Origin: JAAEQG01 sp023133475
GTDB taxonomy: Bacteria; Planctomycetota; Phycisphaerae; UBA1845
Length of the DNA: 41,504 nucleotides
Direction of reading: 5' to 3'
NCBI GenBank assembly: GCA_030631415.1
Contig: DAOVLE010000014.1
Location: forward strand, 1 to 41,504
How positions within the stretch are numbered: position 1 is the stretch's first letter; every line of letters starts with the position of its first letter. Shown piece after piece: positions 8,016 through 17,317 of this stretch. The notes under the pieces were generated by a model that worked only from the letters and a program-made list of their open reading frames with translations, did no database searches and was not told where the DNA came from. Made by a program: the position numbers and the translations under genes.

Positions 8016-8330
8016 GGTTCGCTTCGCTCATCCCGAGCTATATTCCGACGGGTTCTATCATGGAGAATGAAGAATGCTTGTAGGGCGGGTTCTACCCGCC
8101 GCACCGTGCTACCCGCCACACCATGCCACGAAGGCGGGTAGAACCCGCTCTACATCCGTGCTTACGCCGTTTTCTCAGTTTTTCACGCTCCATTTTTTAT
8201 GAACGCAGAGACGCAGAGACGCAGAGAAGAAGGGAGTGTACCCAACGACAATGTCTCGCATCCCCCCATTTTCAATTTTCAATTTTTCATTTTCCATTTT
8301 CTGCGTGCTCCGCAGTGGATTAGATGCGAT
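8016..8330. repeat. Composite repeat cassette, right copy (inverted)
   Basis: It opens with a fragment of the 230-bp GC repeat (TTCGCTTCGCTCATCCCGAG, about 8019-8038). A double GGGCGGGTT palindrome follows at 8080-8153, almost identical to 7292-7365. From 8162 to about 8320 it is the reverse complement of 7075-7281: CGCCGTTTTCTCAG, GCAGAGAC heptamers, GGGAGTGTACCCAACG, then ATTTTCAATTTTC runs. It lacks the roughly 45-bp GGCGACAAGTCCGTAGCG module of the left copy. Confidence 0.85.
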
Positions 8331-8338
8331 TACCTGGG

Positions 8339-9562
8339 TTAGCGGTTTCTTTGAAGTAAGTCCTCGGCGTTGGGTTGGGGCATGTTGCTGGTGTTGTCCC
8401 AGTAGGGTGAGAGCTTGCGCAGGTTCGCCACAATCCCGGGAAAAACCTCAATGATGTGGTCGATGTCCTCTTGCGTGTTGTAGCGGCTGAAGCTGAAACG
8501 GACGGAACCGTGGACCGCGGCGAAGGGGACGTTCATGGCTTTTAGCACGTGGGAAGGCTCGAGCGATCCCGAGGTGCAGGCTGATCCACTCGATGCGCAG
8601 ATTCCGTGAGCACTCAGTTGGTAGAGCATCCCCTCGCCTTCCACGTAGTGGCACGAGATGTTCAAGGTGTTGGCCAACCGCGGCGCGGCTTTTCCGGTCA
8701 CCTGGGCATGAGGGATCTTCTGCTCCAGAGCCTGCTGCAGGTGGTCCCGGAGCTGTCGTATTCGCGTTTCCTGTTCTTCGTGGTTCTCCATGGCAAGAGC
8801 AAGCGCCTTGGCCAACCCCACGATGTACGGCACATTTTCCGTCCCGGCTCTCCGGCCCTCTTCCTGGTGGCCGCCGATCATAAAAGGCCGACACCGCGTG
8901 CCTCGCCTGAAGAACAGCGCCCCGATACCCTTGGGTGCGTGGAGCTTGTGGCCTGAGAAGGACAGAAGGTCCACGTGCCGGTAGTCTTCCCCAAGATCGA
9001 TAGGGAGCTTGCCCACGGACTGGGTGGCGTCGGTGTGGAAGATGATGGAAGGATCGGTCTCCTTGGCCAGACGCGAAAGTTGCTTGATGGGGAAGATCAC
9101 CCCTGTCTCGTTATTGGCGTGCATGATGGTGACCAGAAGCGTATCAGCCCTGAGAGCACGCACGAACGCGCGAACGTCCAGATTGCCGTCCCCATCGACC
9201 GGGAGAAAGGTCACCTCATAACCGTTGCGCTGAAGGTCTTTGCACACCTCCAGCACCGCGGGGTGTTCCACGGCAGTGGTGATGATGTGGCGTCGGTTTG
9301 GGTTGGCTTTGGCGGCCCCCAGGATGGCGGTGTTGTTGCTTTCCGTGGCGCAGGAGGTGAACAGTATCTGCTTCGGATCATTCACGCCCAGATAACCGGC
9401 GATTCCCTCCCGAGCACGGGCAACGGCGACGGCTGTGTTTTGCGCTGGTTCGTACATGGAGCTGGGGTTGAAGTAGTTCTCGGTGAAGAATGGGATCATG
9501 GCCTGGTAGACTTCAGGCGCGATTCTGGTGGTGGCATTGTTGTCGGCATAGATAGTTCTCAT
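8339..9562 (-). CDS. Cysteine desulfurase, NifS/IscS family
   Basis: A PLP enzyme that takes sulfur from L-cysteine as a persulfide for Fe-S cluster or other sulfur-transfer pathways, giving alanine; cytoplasmic. The 407-residue product starts with YADNNATT, has the PLP-stacking AVEHPAVLE histidine, the HTDATQSVGK segment, the PLP lysine in SFSGHKLHAPKG and the catalytic loop cysteine in SSGSACTSG. The loop form and NNATT start are closer to NifS/IscS (group I) than SufS. No IscU, IscA or IscR gene is beside it, so the acceptor is unknown. Start ATG at 9562 gives MRTIYADNN, the usual beginning. It is flanked by repeats on both sides. Confidence 0.95.
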   Translation of the reverse strand: MRTIYADNNATTRIAPEVYQAMIPFFTENYFNPSSMYEPAQNTAVAVARAREGIAGYLGVNDPKQILFTSCATESNNTAILGAAKANPNRRHIITTAVEHPAVLEVCKDLQRNGYEVTFLPVDGDGNLDVRAFVRALRADTLLVTIMHANNETGVIFPIKQLSRLAKETDPSIIFHTDATQSVGKLPIDLGEDYRHVDLLSFSGHKLHAPKGIGALFFRRGTRCRPFMIGGHQEEGRRAGTENVPYIVGLAKALALAMENHEEQETRIRQLRDHLQQALEQKIPHAQVTGKAAPRLANTLNISCHYVEGEGMLYQLSAHGICASSGSACTSGSLEPSHVLKAMNVPFAAVHGSVRFSFSRYNTQEDIDHIIEVFPGIVANLRKLSPYWDNTSNMPQPNAEDLLQRNR

Positions 9563-9616
9563 TCGTTCGGCGCCAATTTTGTTAACTTGATAGTGTCAGG
9601 CTAATACTCTTTACTA

Positions 9617-9887
9617 TCCGCAGATTACACAGATTACGCAGACTTGCGAGAAAGTGTCTGGGAGATAGCAAGGATTGAGTCTGTAGCATTATTGCAGAGT
9701 TTCTAATCCGGATAACTTATGAACGCAGAAAAGTAGAATCCCCTGTAGGGTGGGTGGAGCCCACCGCTACGGTTGGTGGGTTCCACCTGCCTACGGCAGG
9801 TTCCACCCACCCTACGTCTGTAATGATGCTACAGACTCCAAGGAGTATATTTCTCTGTCAATCTGTGCAATCTGCGTAATCTGCGGA
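9617..9887. repeat. CAGATTACG hairpin element interrupted by another palindrome
   Basis: Outer inverted arms: CCGCAGATTACACAGATTA from 9618 and its counterpart ending CTGCGGA at 9887. A second inverted pair, GAGTCTGTAGCATTATTGCA at 9677-9696 and its near reverse complement at 9818-9838, lies inside. Between these, 9745-9815 is a full GTAGGGTGGGT palindrome. A compact version of the outer element, about 118 bp without the insert, is at 40843-40960. It fills the gap between the cysteine desulfurase and the giant secreted protein. Confidence 0.8.
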
Positions 9888-9921
9888 TTTTTCCTCTTGT
9901 TCCCTTTCTCAATTCCCTGCG

Positions 9922-12900
9922 TCAGGGTGTCCCCTCCACCGTGACCACGCCATCGTCGTCAACACTGACCTTCTGCGTCACAAACCACGAGTCTCCAACC
10001 GCACTTTCCCCCGTCCCGCGAGGTGGGACGCTCGTCCCGAAATTCGGAACGCTCAACTGCCGGGTGACTTCTCTCACGGGATCGCTGGAGTTGTGATAGG
10101 TTTTCACGGTTATCGTGATCGTAGTTTGCGTATAGCAAGCGTCCCCCTCATCATCGGGGCTGTTCAGCGGCGGGTCGTTGGTGACGCACTGCTCGGTGTC
10201 GGAATCCCAGGTCTTCTCCCTCCACCAGTCGCGATAGTAGTTAATCATGAACACGTAGTCCCCGGTCTCGTTGAGCTTCTTCAGAGTGATGTTCTCCGGC
10301 CCATCGCCGCCGATGTCGTCGTTGTCCAGTTCGCCGAACTGAGTGGTGAGATTGCCAAACCAGATGAGTGAGCCGTCCGGCCCCCACATGTACAGGTCCT
10401 GGTCGGATTTGGGGTCCCAGATGATGTGGACGCGGACGATGTCGAACACCTTGGCGACGATCGCGGTATCGGTCTCGGTGCCGAGGGTGCCCTGGAACAC
10501 CAGCGTGTAGCGCCCCTCGCGGGCGGTAGCCTCGAAGCCGGCATTAAACGAAGCGCCGTCGCCCAGGCTGCCTGCGTAGTTGCTGAAGTCGGCGGTGATC
10601 TCCGCCCGGTTGCCCGAGGAATCGTCCTGGTAAAGATGCCAGGTGCCCGCACCAAGGTTCTCGCCGGAGCGGTTGGTGATCGCAAGCGTGTACTTCCCGT
10701 CGGCTTCGTTCCAGGTCAGGCGCAATTCCACCTTGCCGCGGAAGAAGTAATTGACCAACTCGGTGCCATAGGCAAGCGTCTTGGGGAACAAGTGCGACGA
10801 ATACTCAGCCATAACAGCATTGTTGACGCAACTGACGTCGATACGTTGCGGTGCGTTAAGCACGGCACCGTAGTAGGGAACCGACGGATCGACGTAAACC
10901 CCCATATTCCTGGCCCGAGCCAGACGGGTCAGCGGGTGTATCCCGATCGAAGCCGGCGTCGTTTTGGCGACGTCAACCCATCCAGCCCCGGTGGTATTGC
11001 TGGTGTTGCTGGGCAGGATCACCTGCCCGTTGGCAGGAGGCGGGAACAACACCGCCAGGTTGGTGTCCGCGTGTGCGGGGTGGGCTTTGTTGTCCCCAAA
11101 CTCGAAAACCGTATCCCTCGAGAAGAAGTTGATGCTCGTATACTCAGCCAACCCGGGCGTGCTGCCGAAGGTGAAAGTCGCCTGCCCGGTGTACTGATTC
11201 GTATCCCACCAATCGCTGAACCTGTTGAACCCAGGCAACGCCACCGCCAAGGTATAACGCGGGTGCTCCGCCGCCGGGGGCACGGTGCTTACCCCGGGCA
11301 GGATGTTGAGTTGATCCGCCCTCCTGAAGTTGGTGTCGGCATAAGCCTCCAACGGCGCATTGAACGGATGCATATCATCCCGGACATGGGGGACGGCACT
11401 CATATCCTCCAGGAGGTGGAGTATCTGCCCGACAGACCGGAACACGGCTGCGAATGCCTCCTCCCGGTCGCCGGCATCGCTCTCGGTCAGGGCCTGGAAG
11501 TAATACTCGCGTGCGGAGAGGAAGTCCCACTCGTTGTCGCCGGTTGGCCAACCCGCGGTCCCGTCGAAGGCCCATTCCAGAGCGGTGTTGTAGTTAAGGG
11601 CCATCGGCGCGTTGTTCGTGGGGCAGAGGAAATGGCGGAAGCAACGTCGCGAGGGCTCGTCTTCGAATTGGCTGCCGTCGATAACCCATTCCGCGTAGCT
11701 TTGGGTGGCGGTGGCGCCGGCCTTTGTATCATCGTTGCCGGTGGCGGTGGTGTCGATACCCTCGGGCAGCAGCAACTCCTCGACCAGGAACTCGTGCAGC
11801 TTGCACTGATTGTTATCGACGATGACGGTGGTCAAGGCGCGGTGTGTGGTTTCGTTGGCCCAGCGCTCGTCGTCGCCCTGGTCGTCGCCTTTGTCGGTCT
11901 CGCGGGCCTTGGGAGGCTCGCAGGGGCCTAGCGTGTCGAACGGAACCGGGGCATTGTCCACCAGATCGCAATAGTTCGGGTCGTACTGGCGCTCGATGTC
12001 GATGTCGCCGGCTACCGATAGGGTGACCGCATTGCGAACGACGATCAGCCCCGGGCCCAGCGGGGGTTCGCCGCTTGGGGGAGGTTCACCGAGATCTGTC
12101 CCGTTGGTGGTGATCAGTTCCCCATATGAAACGACGATCAGGGCAGCCAGATCGGCGGTTCGCTCGAAAACGTGGGCGGCGCCCGCCTCCAGACCGTAGC
12201 GTGCCAACGTGTAGGGCGTGGGAGCCAACTGGGTGATCGTGTCGCCCGGCAAAATGTTGACCACGTCGTAGTCCCTCAGCGTGCCGGGGACTTTGTTCTG
12301 GTCCCAGGTGTCGCTGTCGAACCAGTCCCCGCCCCCCGTCCCGTTGCTGAGATAAACATTCCCAAAGTAGCGGTGCTCATCCTGGTACGCGGCGAAATCG
12401 CGCAGGTCCACGTCCCCGTCCGCGTCGTAATCGAAGCATTCGCAACCCGGTAACACACCGCCACCAGGCCCGCTGAAGCAGGTGTGCTCCGTCTCCCAGT
12501 ATTTGCGGTCGCATTCGTCCGGGTAGCCGTTGGTGTTGCAGTCTCGGCTATCCCCCAACGCCAGATCACACTCGTCGGGAATACCGTTGAAATTGCAATC
12601 CACGCTCTTGCCGCGTGAGAGGTCCAGTTCGTCGAGCACGCCGTTGGTGTTGCAATCGAATTCGCAGATGTCCGCCAGCCCGTTGGTGTCGATGTCGTCG
12701 CAGGTGGCGGCGTAGCCGTGGAAGGTGCCGCCGGCTGCCTTGCAATCCTCGGGGGAGAAGGACGGTTCACAGATGCCGCCGGTGTGGCAGCAGACTCCGT
12801 TGGTCGAGAGCGTCTCGCACGTGTGCATGTCGCACTCGTCGCCTCCACCGATGTAGAAACCGCCCAGGACCTCGCAAGCCTCCTTCAGAACAACCGCACA

Positions 12901-15846
12901 ACCGTCCCCGATGCAACAACCGCCATATCCACAGGGCGGTTGCAGGGCTTCGCAAGTCGTTGCCCCATAGAACGATGCCTCCGCCGGGCAGTCTTCCTCT
13001 GCCACTCCGTTACTGCACACCGCCGTCTCCTGGTTGCAGCACGCACCTATGATGCTGCAAGGCGGGTCGAGTTCGGCGCACAGGGTGTCGGGGGCGAATC
13101 GCAACGGCAGGCGGCAGTCATCGAACAGCACCCCGTTGCTGCATATCCCGGTATCGTGGTCGCAGCAGGCGCCCGGTGACAGTTCAACCGTCAGGTCGAA
13201 GGCAAAGGTACCACCGAGCAAGGCTGGAAGCGGAGCCTGTACACCCCAGGTGAAACCGTTCTCGCCCGGTTCAGCCGGGCTGGAGGTGGCCCAGAAATCC
13301 TCCACCCCCGTCACGGCGCCGGGGAAAGTCAGCAGCATACCGAAAGTGCCCGTCCCCAAATCGAACCAACTGCCGAAGCAGTCAAAGTAAACAAGATCAT
13401 ACCCCAAATAGTTGATGCCGGAATCCTCCAGTGCCAGAGTCCCGTCAGCAATCGAGTAGGTTTGGTCAAAGACCGGGGCCTCCGTGGTGTAAGGCCCCAG
13501 GTGGGCGATGCCACCAGGCGGCAGCGTGTAAATCTGAATTCGCGCCGTGTCCAGGGCGGTCATGCCCGTGTTGTCAAGCACCTCGAAATGCACGCATGTG
13601 AACCCGGTGACGTCGTCCTCGGTCAGCACGAAGTCGTCGATGATCCCGGTCTCGCTCCAGCCGACCACCGGGCGGTATCCGCCAACGCCATCCGCCGCAT
13701 CGTTGTCGAAGACCATGGTGTTGCAATCCGGGGGCACACACAAGTAGCCCGGGCACTCGCCAACCTCATGCCACACACCACCATAACCGTTCGAGCAGGC
13801 TTCTTCAGTGATGGTCGCCACACAATCGTCATCCACACAGCACGCCCCGGCAGGCGGGCACTGGTCGCAGGTGGTCCCAGCCCCAAGCCAGTTGTCGGCA
13901 CAGCTCATCTCGGAAGTCATCTCGCATGAGCCGTCGTCGTGACAGCACGCACCAGGTGGGACACCACAGGGGGGATCGAGCAATTCGCAGGTGGTGCCCG
14001 ACTCGAATCGCAACGGGGCTGGGCAGTCAGCCGACGCGACACCATTGGAGCATATCCCACTGTCGTCATCGCAGCAGGCTCCGGGCGGAAGGTCGCCTCT
14101 CAACTCGAAAGCGAAGTTGCTCTCCAGGGCATACGGGAACGTTGCCCCCAGACCCCAGAGGTACGCATCCTCGCCCGGCTCAGCCGGATTGGAAGCCGCC
14201 CAGAAATCCTGCTCGCCGGTGCCGGGGAACGTCACCAACAAGCCAAAGCTCCCCGCCCCCAGATCAAACGGCGTGCCCAGGCAATCGACGTAAACAATAT
14301 CGTATCCGGACTGGTCGATACCCGAGTCCGTCAGCGTCAACGTGTCGCTGAGCACCGAGTAGGTGTGGTCAAAGACCGGCACCTCCGTGCCGTAAGCCCC
14401 CAGATCGGCAATGCCACCCGGGGGCAATGCGTAAATCTCGATCCGCGCCGTCTGCAAGGCGGTCAGGCTGGTGTTATCCATCATCTCGATGTGGATGCAG
14501 GTGAACTCGGTGCCGTCCTCCCGTGGGACCTCGAAGTCGTCGATGATGCCGGTGTTGTCCCATCCGTCCCCCGGGCGAGTGCCGCCCAGGTCGGCAGCTT
14601 CGCCGTTGTCAAAGACGGTCATGTCGCAGGTCGGCAGCACACACGGGTAGTTCGCGCAATCGCCCCCTTCATGCCACACCCCATCGTAACCATTCGAGCA
14701 GGCGTATCGGGTGACGGTCGCGACGCAGACCTCATCGACACAGCACGCCCCGGTGGGCGGGCAGGTGCAATCCCCGCGACACTCGCCCGGGCAGGCGGCA
14801 TCGTCCGTGCCGTCACACTCCTCTGTCCCCTCGCGGACGTTGTCGCCACAGTCGGGGAGGTCGCCGCCGCAATTGCCTTGCGGATCACAGGCATCGTTGG
14901 TGTTGCCGTGCACCACGATGTCAACCCAGCCGGTATCGCCACCGGTGAAAAAGTCGGTGTAGTCGGTCCAGTTCACTCCACTGTTCTGAGAGACCCATTG
15001 CTGACAAAGAGGCCTGGCCACCGCGTCCCACAACGGAGTGGGGACCAGTGACGGGATCCCCGTCCAGCTCTCCCAGTGGATCGACACGAAGAAGGGGCCT
15101 TCCACGCAGACATCGACGGATATGTTGAACGAGTGGAAGCCCGAATCATCCGCCACCAGCGTTTGGTTCGAGGACCGGAAGATTTCCTCGCCGGGCATCG
15201 AACAAGGGTCCCCGCCGGTGACCGGGCACTTGATGCTCACGGAGAACTCGAGCGTTCCCGTTCCACCGGTCTGGCCGAACACCGAAGCATCGGCGAAGGT
15301 GGGAATGTCAACACTCTGAATCAAAAACGGATACGGGCTGGGGACACCGCATCCCGGATCACTGGCGGAGGGGTCCACGTAAACCGAGAGCACCCCGCCC
15401 GGTGTGTTCCATGCCAAAAACCCCCCGGCAATCGAGCCCTGCATATTGTACACACTACAGGCTGCCCGCGACGGCACCCCTGGGATAACACCATCGGCGA
15501 ATCTCGGGGAAACCGAAGCCGGTGCCGCGTGAGGCAGTCGGCCAACCAGCGGGGCAGTCACCGGGACTGGGCTGATCACTCCGAGCTGAGCCGCCCATTG
15601 GTTGAGCTTCTCGGCACGCAGCGCATCCATATCTTGCCCCTGCAAGAGCAAGTGCTGCGAAGAACCGAGCCTCAACTCCACTGCCCCCGGGCCGGTCGCG
15701 GCTCGCCGTGGGCCGCCGTCCGCAAACCCCTCTGCTCCCACGCCGACGCCGACACACATCAGCACCGCCAACCGCAACAATGAAACCTGCTGTCCCTTGT
15801 TGCTCATTGCGAAACCTTTGCCGACTGAATTTGCCTGAAGATTCAT
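9922..15846 (-). CDS. Giant secreted Cys-rich multidomain protein
   Basis: A 1974-residue predicted exported protein. After a signal peptide (SLLRLAVLMCVGVGVGAEGFA, split here as a 21-residue span near positions 20-42) come these parts: two copies of a unit of about 225 residues, each starting GACCVD and containing PPGGIA..LG and an FDNG/FDND..GIIDDF core (coordinates about 14760-14070 and 13865-13155); further GACC Cys-rich modules; DCNTNG/DCNFNGIPDECD calcium-type loops (about 12655-12505); a dockerin-like DYDADGDVDLRDFAAYQ; a region with HLLEDMSAVPHVRDDMH (about residue 1470), which resembles zinc-dependent phospholipase C/S1-P1 metal ligands; and a C-terminal YfaP/DUF2135-like domain (SDQDLYMWGPDG, DDIGGDGPENI). 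The ATG at 15846 has AGGAAG seven bases upstream. Role unknown; surface or extracellular. Confidence 0.85.
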   Translation of the reverse strand: MNLQANSVGKGFAMSNKGQQVSLLRLAVLMCVGVGVGAEGFADGGPRRAATGPGAVELRLGSSQHLLLQGQDMDALRAEKLNQWAAQLGVISPVPVTAPLVGRLPHAAPASVSPRFADGVIPGVPSRAACSVYNMQGSIAGGFLAWNTPGGVLSVYVDPSASDPGCGVPSPYPFLIQSVDIPTFADASVFGQTGGTGTLEFSVSIKCPVTGGDPCSMPGEEIFRSSNQTLVADDSGFHSFNISVDVCVEGPFFVSIHWESWTGIPSLVPTPLWDAVARPLCQQWVSQNSGVNWTDYTDFFTGGDTGWVDIVVHGNTNDACDPQGNCGGDLPDCGDNVREGTEECDGTDDAACPGECRGDCTCPPTGACCVDEVCVATVTRYACSNGYDGVWHEGGDCANYPCVLPTCDMTVFDNGEAADLGGTRPGDGWDNTGIIDDFEVPREDGTEFTCIHIEMMDNTSLTALQTARIEIYALPPGGIADLGAYGTEVPVFDHTYSVLSDTLTLTDSGIDQSGYDIVYVDCLGTPFDLGAGSFGLLVTFPGTGEQDFWAASNPAEPGEDAYLWGLGATFPYALESNFAFELRGDLPPGACCDDDSGICSNGVASADCPAPLRFESGTTCELLDPPCGVPPGACCHDDGSCEMTSEMSCADNWLGAGTTCDQCPPAGACCVDDDCVATITEEACSNGYGGVWHEVGECPGYLCVPPDCNTMVFDNDAADGVGGYRPVVGWSETGIIDDFVLTEDDVTGFTCVHFEVLDNTGMTALDTARIQIYTLPPGGIAHLGPYTTEAPVFDQTYSIADGTLALEDSGINYLGYDLVYFDCFGSWFDLGTGTFGMLLTFPGAVTGVEDFWATSSPAEPGENGFTWGVQAPLPALLGGTFAFDLTVELSPGACCDHDTGICSNGVLFDDCRLPLRFAPDTLCAELDPPCSIIGACCNQETAVCSNGVAEEDCPAEASFYGATTCEALQPPCGYGGCCIGDGCAVVLKEACEVLGGFYIGGGDECDMHTCETLSTNGVCCHTGGICEPSFSPEDCKAAGGTFHGYAATCDDIDTNGLADICEFDCNTNGVLDELDLSRGKSVDCNFNGIPDECDLALGDSRDCNTNGYPDECDRKYWETEHTCFSGPGGGVLPGCECFDYDADGDVDLRDFAAYQDEHRYFGNVYLSNGTGGGDWFDSDTWDQNKVPGTLRDYDVVNILPGDTITQLAPTPYTLARYGLEAGAAHVFERTADLAALIVVSYGELITTNGTDLGEPPPSGEPPLGPGLIVVRNAVTLSVAGDIDIERQYDPNYCDLVDNAPVPFDTLGPCEPPKARETDKGDDQGDDERWANETTHRALTTVIVDNNQCKLHEFLVEELLLPEGIDTTATGNDDTKAGATATQSYAEWVIDGSQFEDEPSRRCFRHFLCPTNNAPMALNYNTALEWAFDGTAGWPTGDNEWDFLSAREYYFQALTESDAGDREEAFAAVFRSVGQILHLLEDMSAVPHVRDDMHPFNAPLEAYADTNFRRADQLNILPGVSTVPPAAEHPRYTLAVALPGFNRFSDWWDTNQYTGQATFTFGSTPGLAEYTSINFFSRDTVFEFGDNKAHPAHADTNLAVLFPPPANGQVILPSNTSNTTGAGWVDVAKTTPASIGIHPLTRLARARNMGVYVDPSVPYYGAVLNAPQRIDVSCVNNAVMAEYSSHLFPKTLAYGTELVNYFFRGKVELRLTWNEADGKYTLAITNRSGENLGAGTWHLYQDDSSGNRAEITADFSNYAGSLGDGASFNAGFEATAREGRYTLVFQGTLGTETDTAIVAKVFDIVRVHIIWDPKSDQDLYMWGPDGSLIWFGNLTTQFGELDNDDIGGDGPENITLKKLNETGDYVFMINYYRDWWREKTWDSDTEQCVTNDPPLNSPDDEGDACYTQTTITITVKTYHNSSDPVREVTRQLSVPNFGTSVPPRGTGESAVGDSWFVTQKVSVDDDGVVTVEGTP

Positions 15847-15981
15847 TTCGTGCTTCCTGTTAGCCCGTTTCACGATACCAACCCCGTTTGTGCGATGCCA
15901 AGCGGGCGGCGCCCGCGCCATTCGAGCCCGGCAACACCGGCATCTCACCGGTGAATGCTATCACAAAACAGCCCACAAGTA

Positions 15982-16015
15982 CACAAGCCGCGTTTTTATT
16001 GGCTACTGGCTTGTG
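15982..16015. terminator. Possible hairpin between two minus-strand genes
   Basis: An 8-bp perfect stem, CACAAGCC at 15982-15989 with GGCTTGTG at 16008-16015, lies just downstream of the DUF1570 gene on the minus strand. The loop is long (18 bases) and there is no clear U-run after it, so it is only a weak terminator candidate. The rest of the 190-base gap shows no gene. Confidence 0.3.
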
Positions 16016-16036
16016 AGCGGTGCATCTCACCGGCGT

Positions 16037-17239
16037 TCACTGGGGTGCGGGAAGTCCGGGCCGGCGATTCTCGAACTCCGGAACGAACCGCAACTCAAGG
16101 ATAAACTCCGCCCACTTCCGCTCGAACTCTTCGTCCACCGGCCCAAAGGCAGACTCAAAGCAGACGATCTCCTGTTTGGGCGTAACCTGTTTTCCAGGGC
16201 TTCGACGGGCCAGCAGGTTGGTGTGGCAAGCCAGTTCCGCAGGGTGCGTGCGGTGCAGATAGAAGGCCAGGCTCCAAGCCTGAGCGTAACGGTAGGCGAC
16301 GGCGGAATCGTTCGGATCATCGGCGAAGCGGTGCAAAGTGATGAATCGCCGCAACGGGACGAAACGACCGGAGTCGTAGGCGTGCTTGAGACATTGCGGC
16401 TTCATGCCGGTGGGAGGCTTGCCCGCTGAGAGCAGCTTTTCGCCACAGGCGGCGCGGAAGTCCGCCAGACGCATCTGGTTGACGGTGGCAGCACCATCTC
16501 CCCCCACAGAGGGCAATGCCTCAAACATCGTCGCCAACCCCTCAACCAGCCAGACCGGGTTCTGCGCGCCTTTGACGTGCACGCCCGCCTCGAAAAGCAA
16601 ATGATGGGCCACCTCGTGTTGCACCACCATACGATTAAGATGCTTCACTATTCTGTCGCGGCGGTTGCGATAGAAGTGCAACTGTTTCAGCCTTTCCCGC
16701 TTTTTTGCCTGTCGCACTTCGTCCGGGCGATCCCCGCGTGCTTGTGCCGCCTCTCTCTCGAGCCGTTGAATCCCGCGGTTCAACTCGTCCAGGCTGGGGT
16801 GGTTAAGGATATTGAAGAAAGCGGAGCGATTGTCGCCGGGGTGGTAAAAGCCGCCAAGCCCTCGGGCATCGATACCCAGCCCATCGGCGTAGCGGCACAA
16901 ACCCTCCGGGGTGTCGAAAAGCAGTATCTCCAACGGGGCACATGGGGGCAGGAAGTTTATTCCGTTGAGCCTGCAAAATCCCTCGATATTGTGGTAAGTG
17001 GATTCGAGCCGGGCGGTGAACTGCCGGACCGTGTCGATAGGGGTGTCATAAGCCACCACAAAGTGCTCGGTGATGACAACCGCGCCTGCCGGCCCGATAA
17101 GGCGGCGCAGCTCCGGATGGGTTTGGTGGTCAGGCTGACGGGGCGTCTCTGCCGCGCGCGCCCTTGTCGCAGACCTCAAACTCTGCCCCATTGCCACACA
17201 ACAGGCTATCGGCACCAGCACCAGGCCCCATCTGCTCAC
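16037..17239 (-). CDS. DUF1570-type putative metallopeptidase
   Basis: A 400-residue predicted exported protein of the DUF1570 type, common in planctomycetes, resembling gluzincin zinc peptidases. It has a hydrophobic N-terminal signal (GLVLVPIACCVAMGQSL). The metal motif is VVQHEVAHHLL (HEVAH, HExxH type), followed about 20 residues later by WLVEGLATMFEA, which supplies a third ligand glutamate as in the peptidase MA clan. Substrate unknown. The start is GTG at 17239, preceded by AGGAG seven to eight bases away; the frame runs on to 17293 but that part is a dispersed palindrome. It shares its strand with nnrE, which ends about 80 bases upstream across a repeat. Confidence 0.8.
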   Translation of the reverse strand: MSRWGLVLVPIACCVAMGQSLRSATRARAAETPRQPDHQTHPELRRLIGPAGAVVITEHFVVAYDTPIDTVRQFTARLESTYHNIEGFCRLNGINFLPPCAPLEILLFDTPEGLCRYADGLGIDARGLGGFYHPGDNRSAFFNILNHPSLDELNRGIQRLEREAAQARGDRPDEVRQAKKRERLKQLHFYRNRRDRIVKHLNRMVVQHEVAHHLLFEAGVHVKGAQNPVWLVEGLATMFEALPSVGGDGAATVNQMRLADFRAACGEKLLSAGKPPTGMKPQCLKHAYDSGRFVPLRRFITLHRFADDPNDSAVAYRYAQAWSLAFYLHRTHPAELACHTNLLARRSPGKQVTPKQEIVCFESAFGPVDEEFERKWAEFILELRFVPEFENRRPGLPAPQ

Positions 17240-17256
17240 CGCCGGTCTCCTGGTTT

Positions 17257-17295
17257 GTAGGTCGGGTCCCCCACCGCTAAAGCGATGGGCCACCC
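17257..17295. repeat. GTAGGTCGGGTCC palindromic repeat
   Basis: A short copy of the GGGCCACCC palindrome family: GTAGGTCGGGTCCCCCACCG, then CTAAAGCGATGGGCCACCC. It sits in the 5' leader of the DUF1570 gene on the minus strand and adds a false N-terminal extension to its open frame. The GTAGGTCGGGTCC half is also found at 40829-40841 and, inverted, near 28823-28835, each joined to a different module. Confidence 0.7.
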
Positions 17296-17317
17296 GTCTC
17301 TTGCCTCTTGCCTTTTC

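Noticed and set aside
10426..11931. 501-codon plus-strand frame opposite the giant secreted protein
   Set aside because: Repetitive Gly/Val/Arg-rich translation without domains, antisense to a frame with clear domains and a good start.
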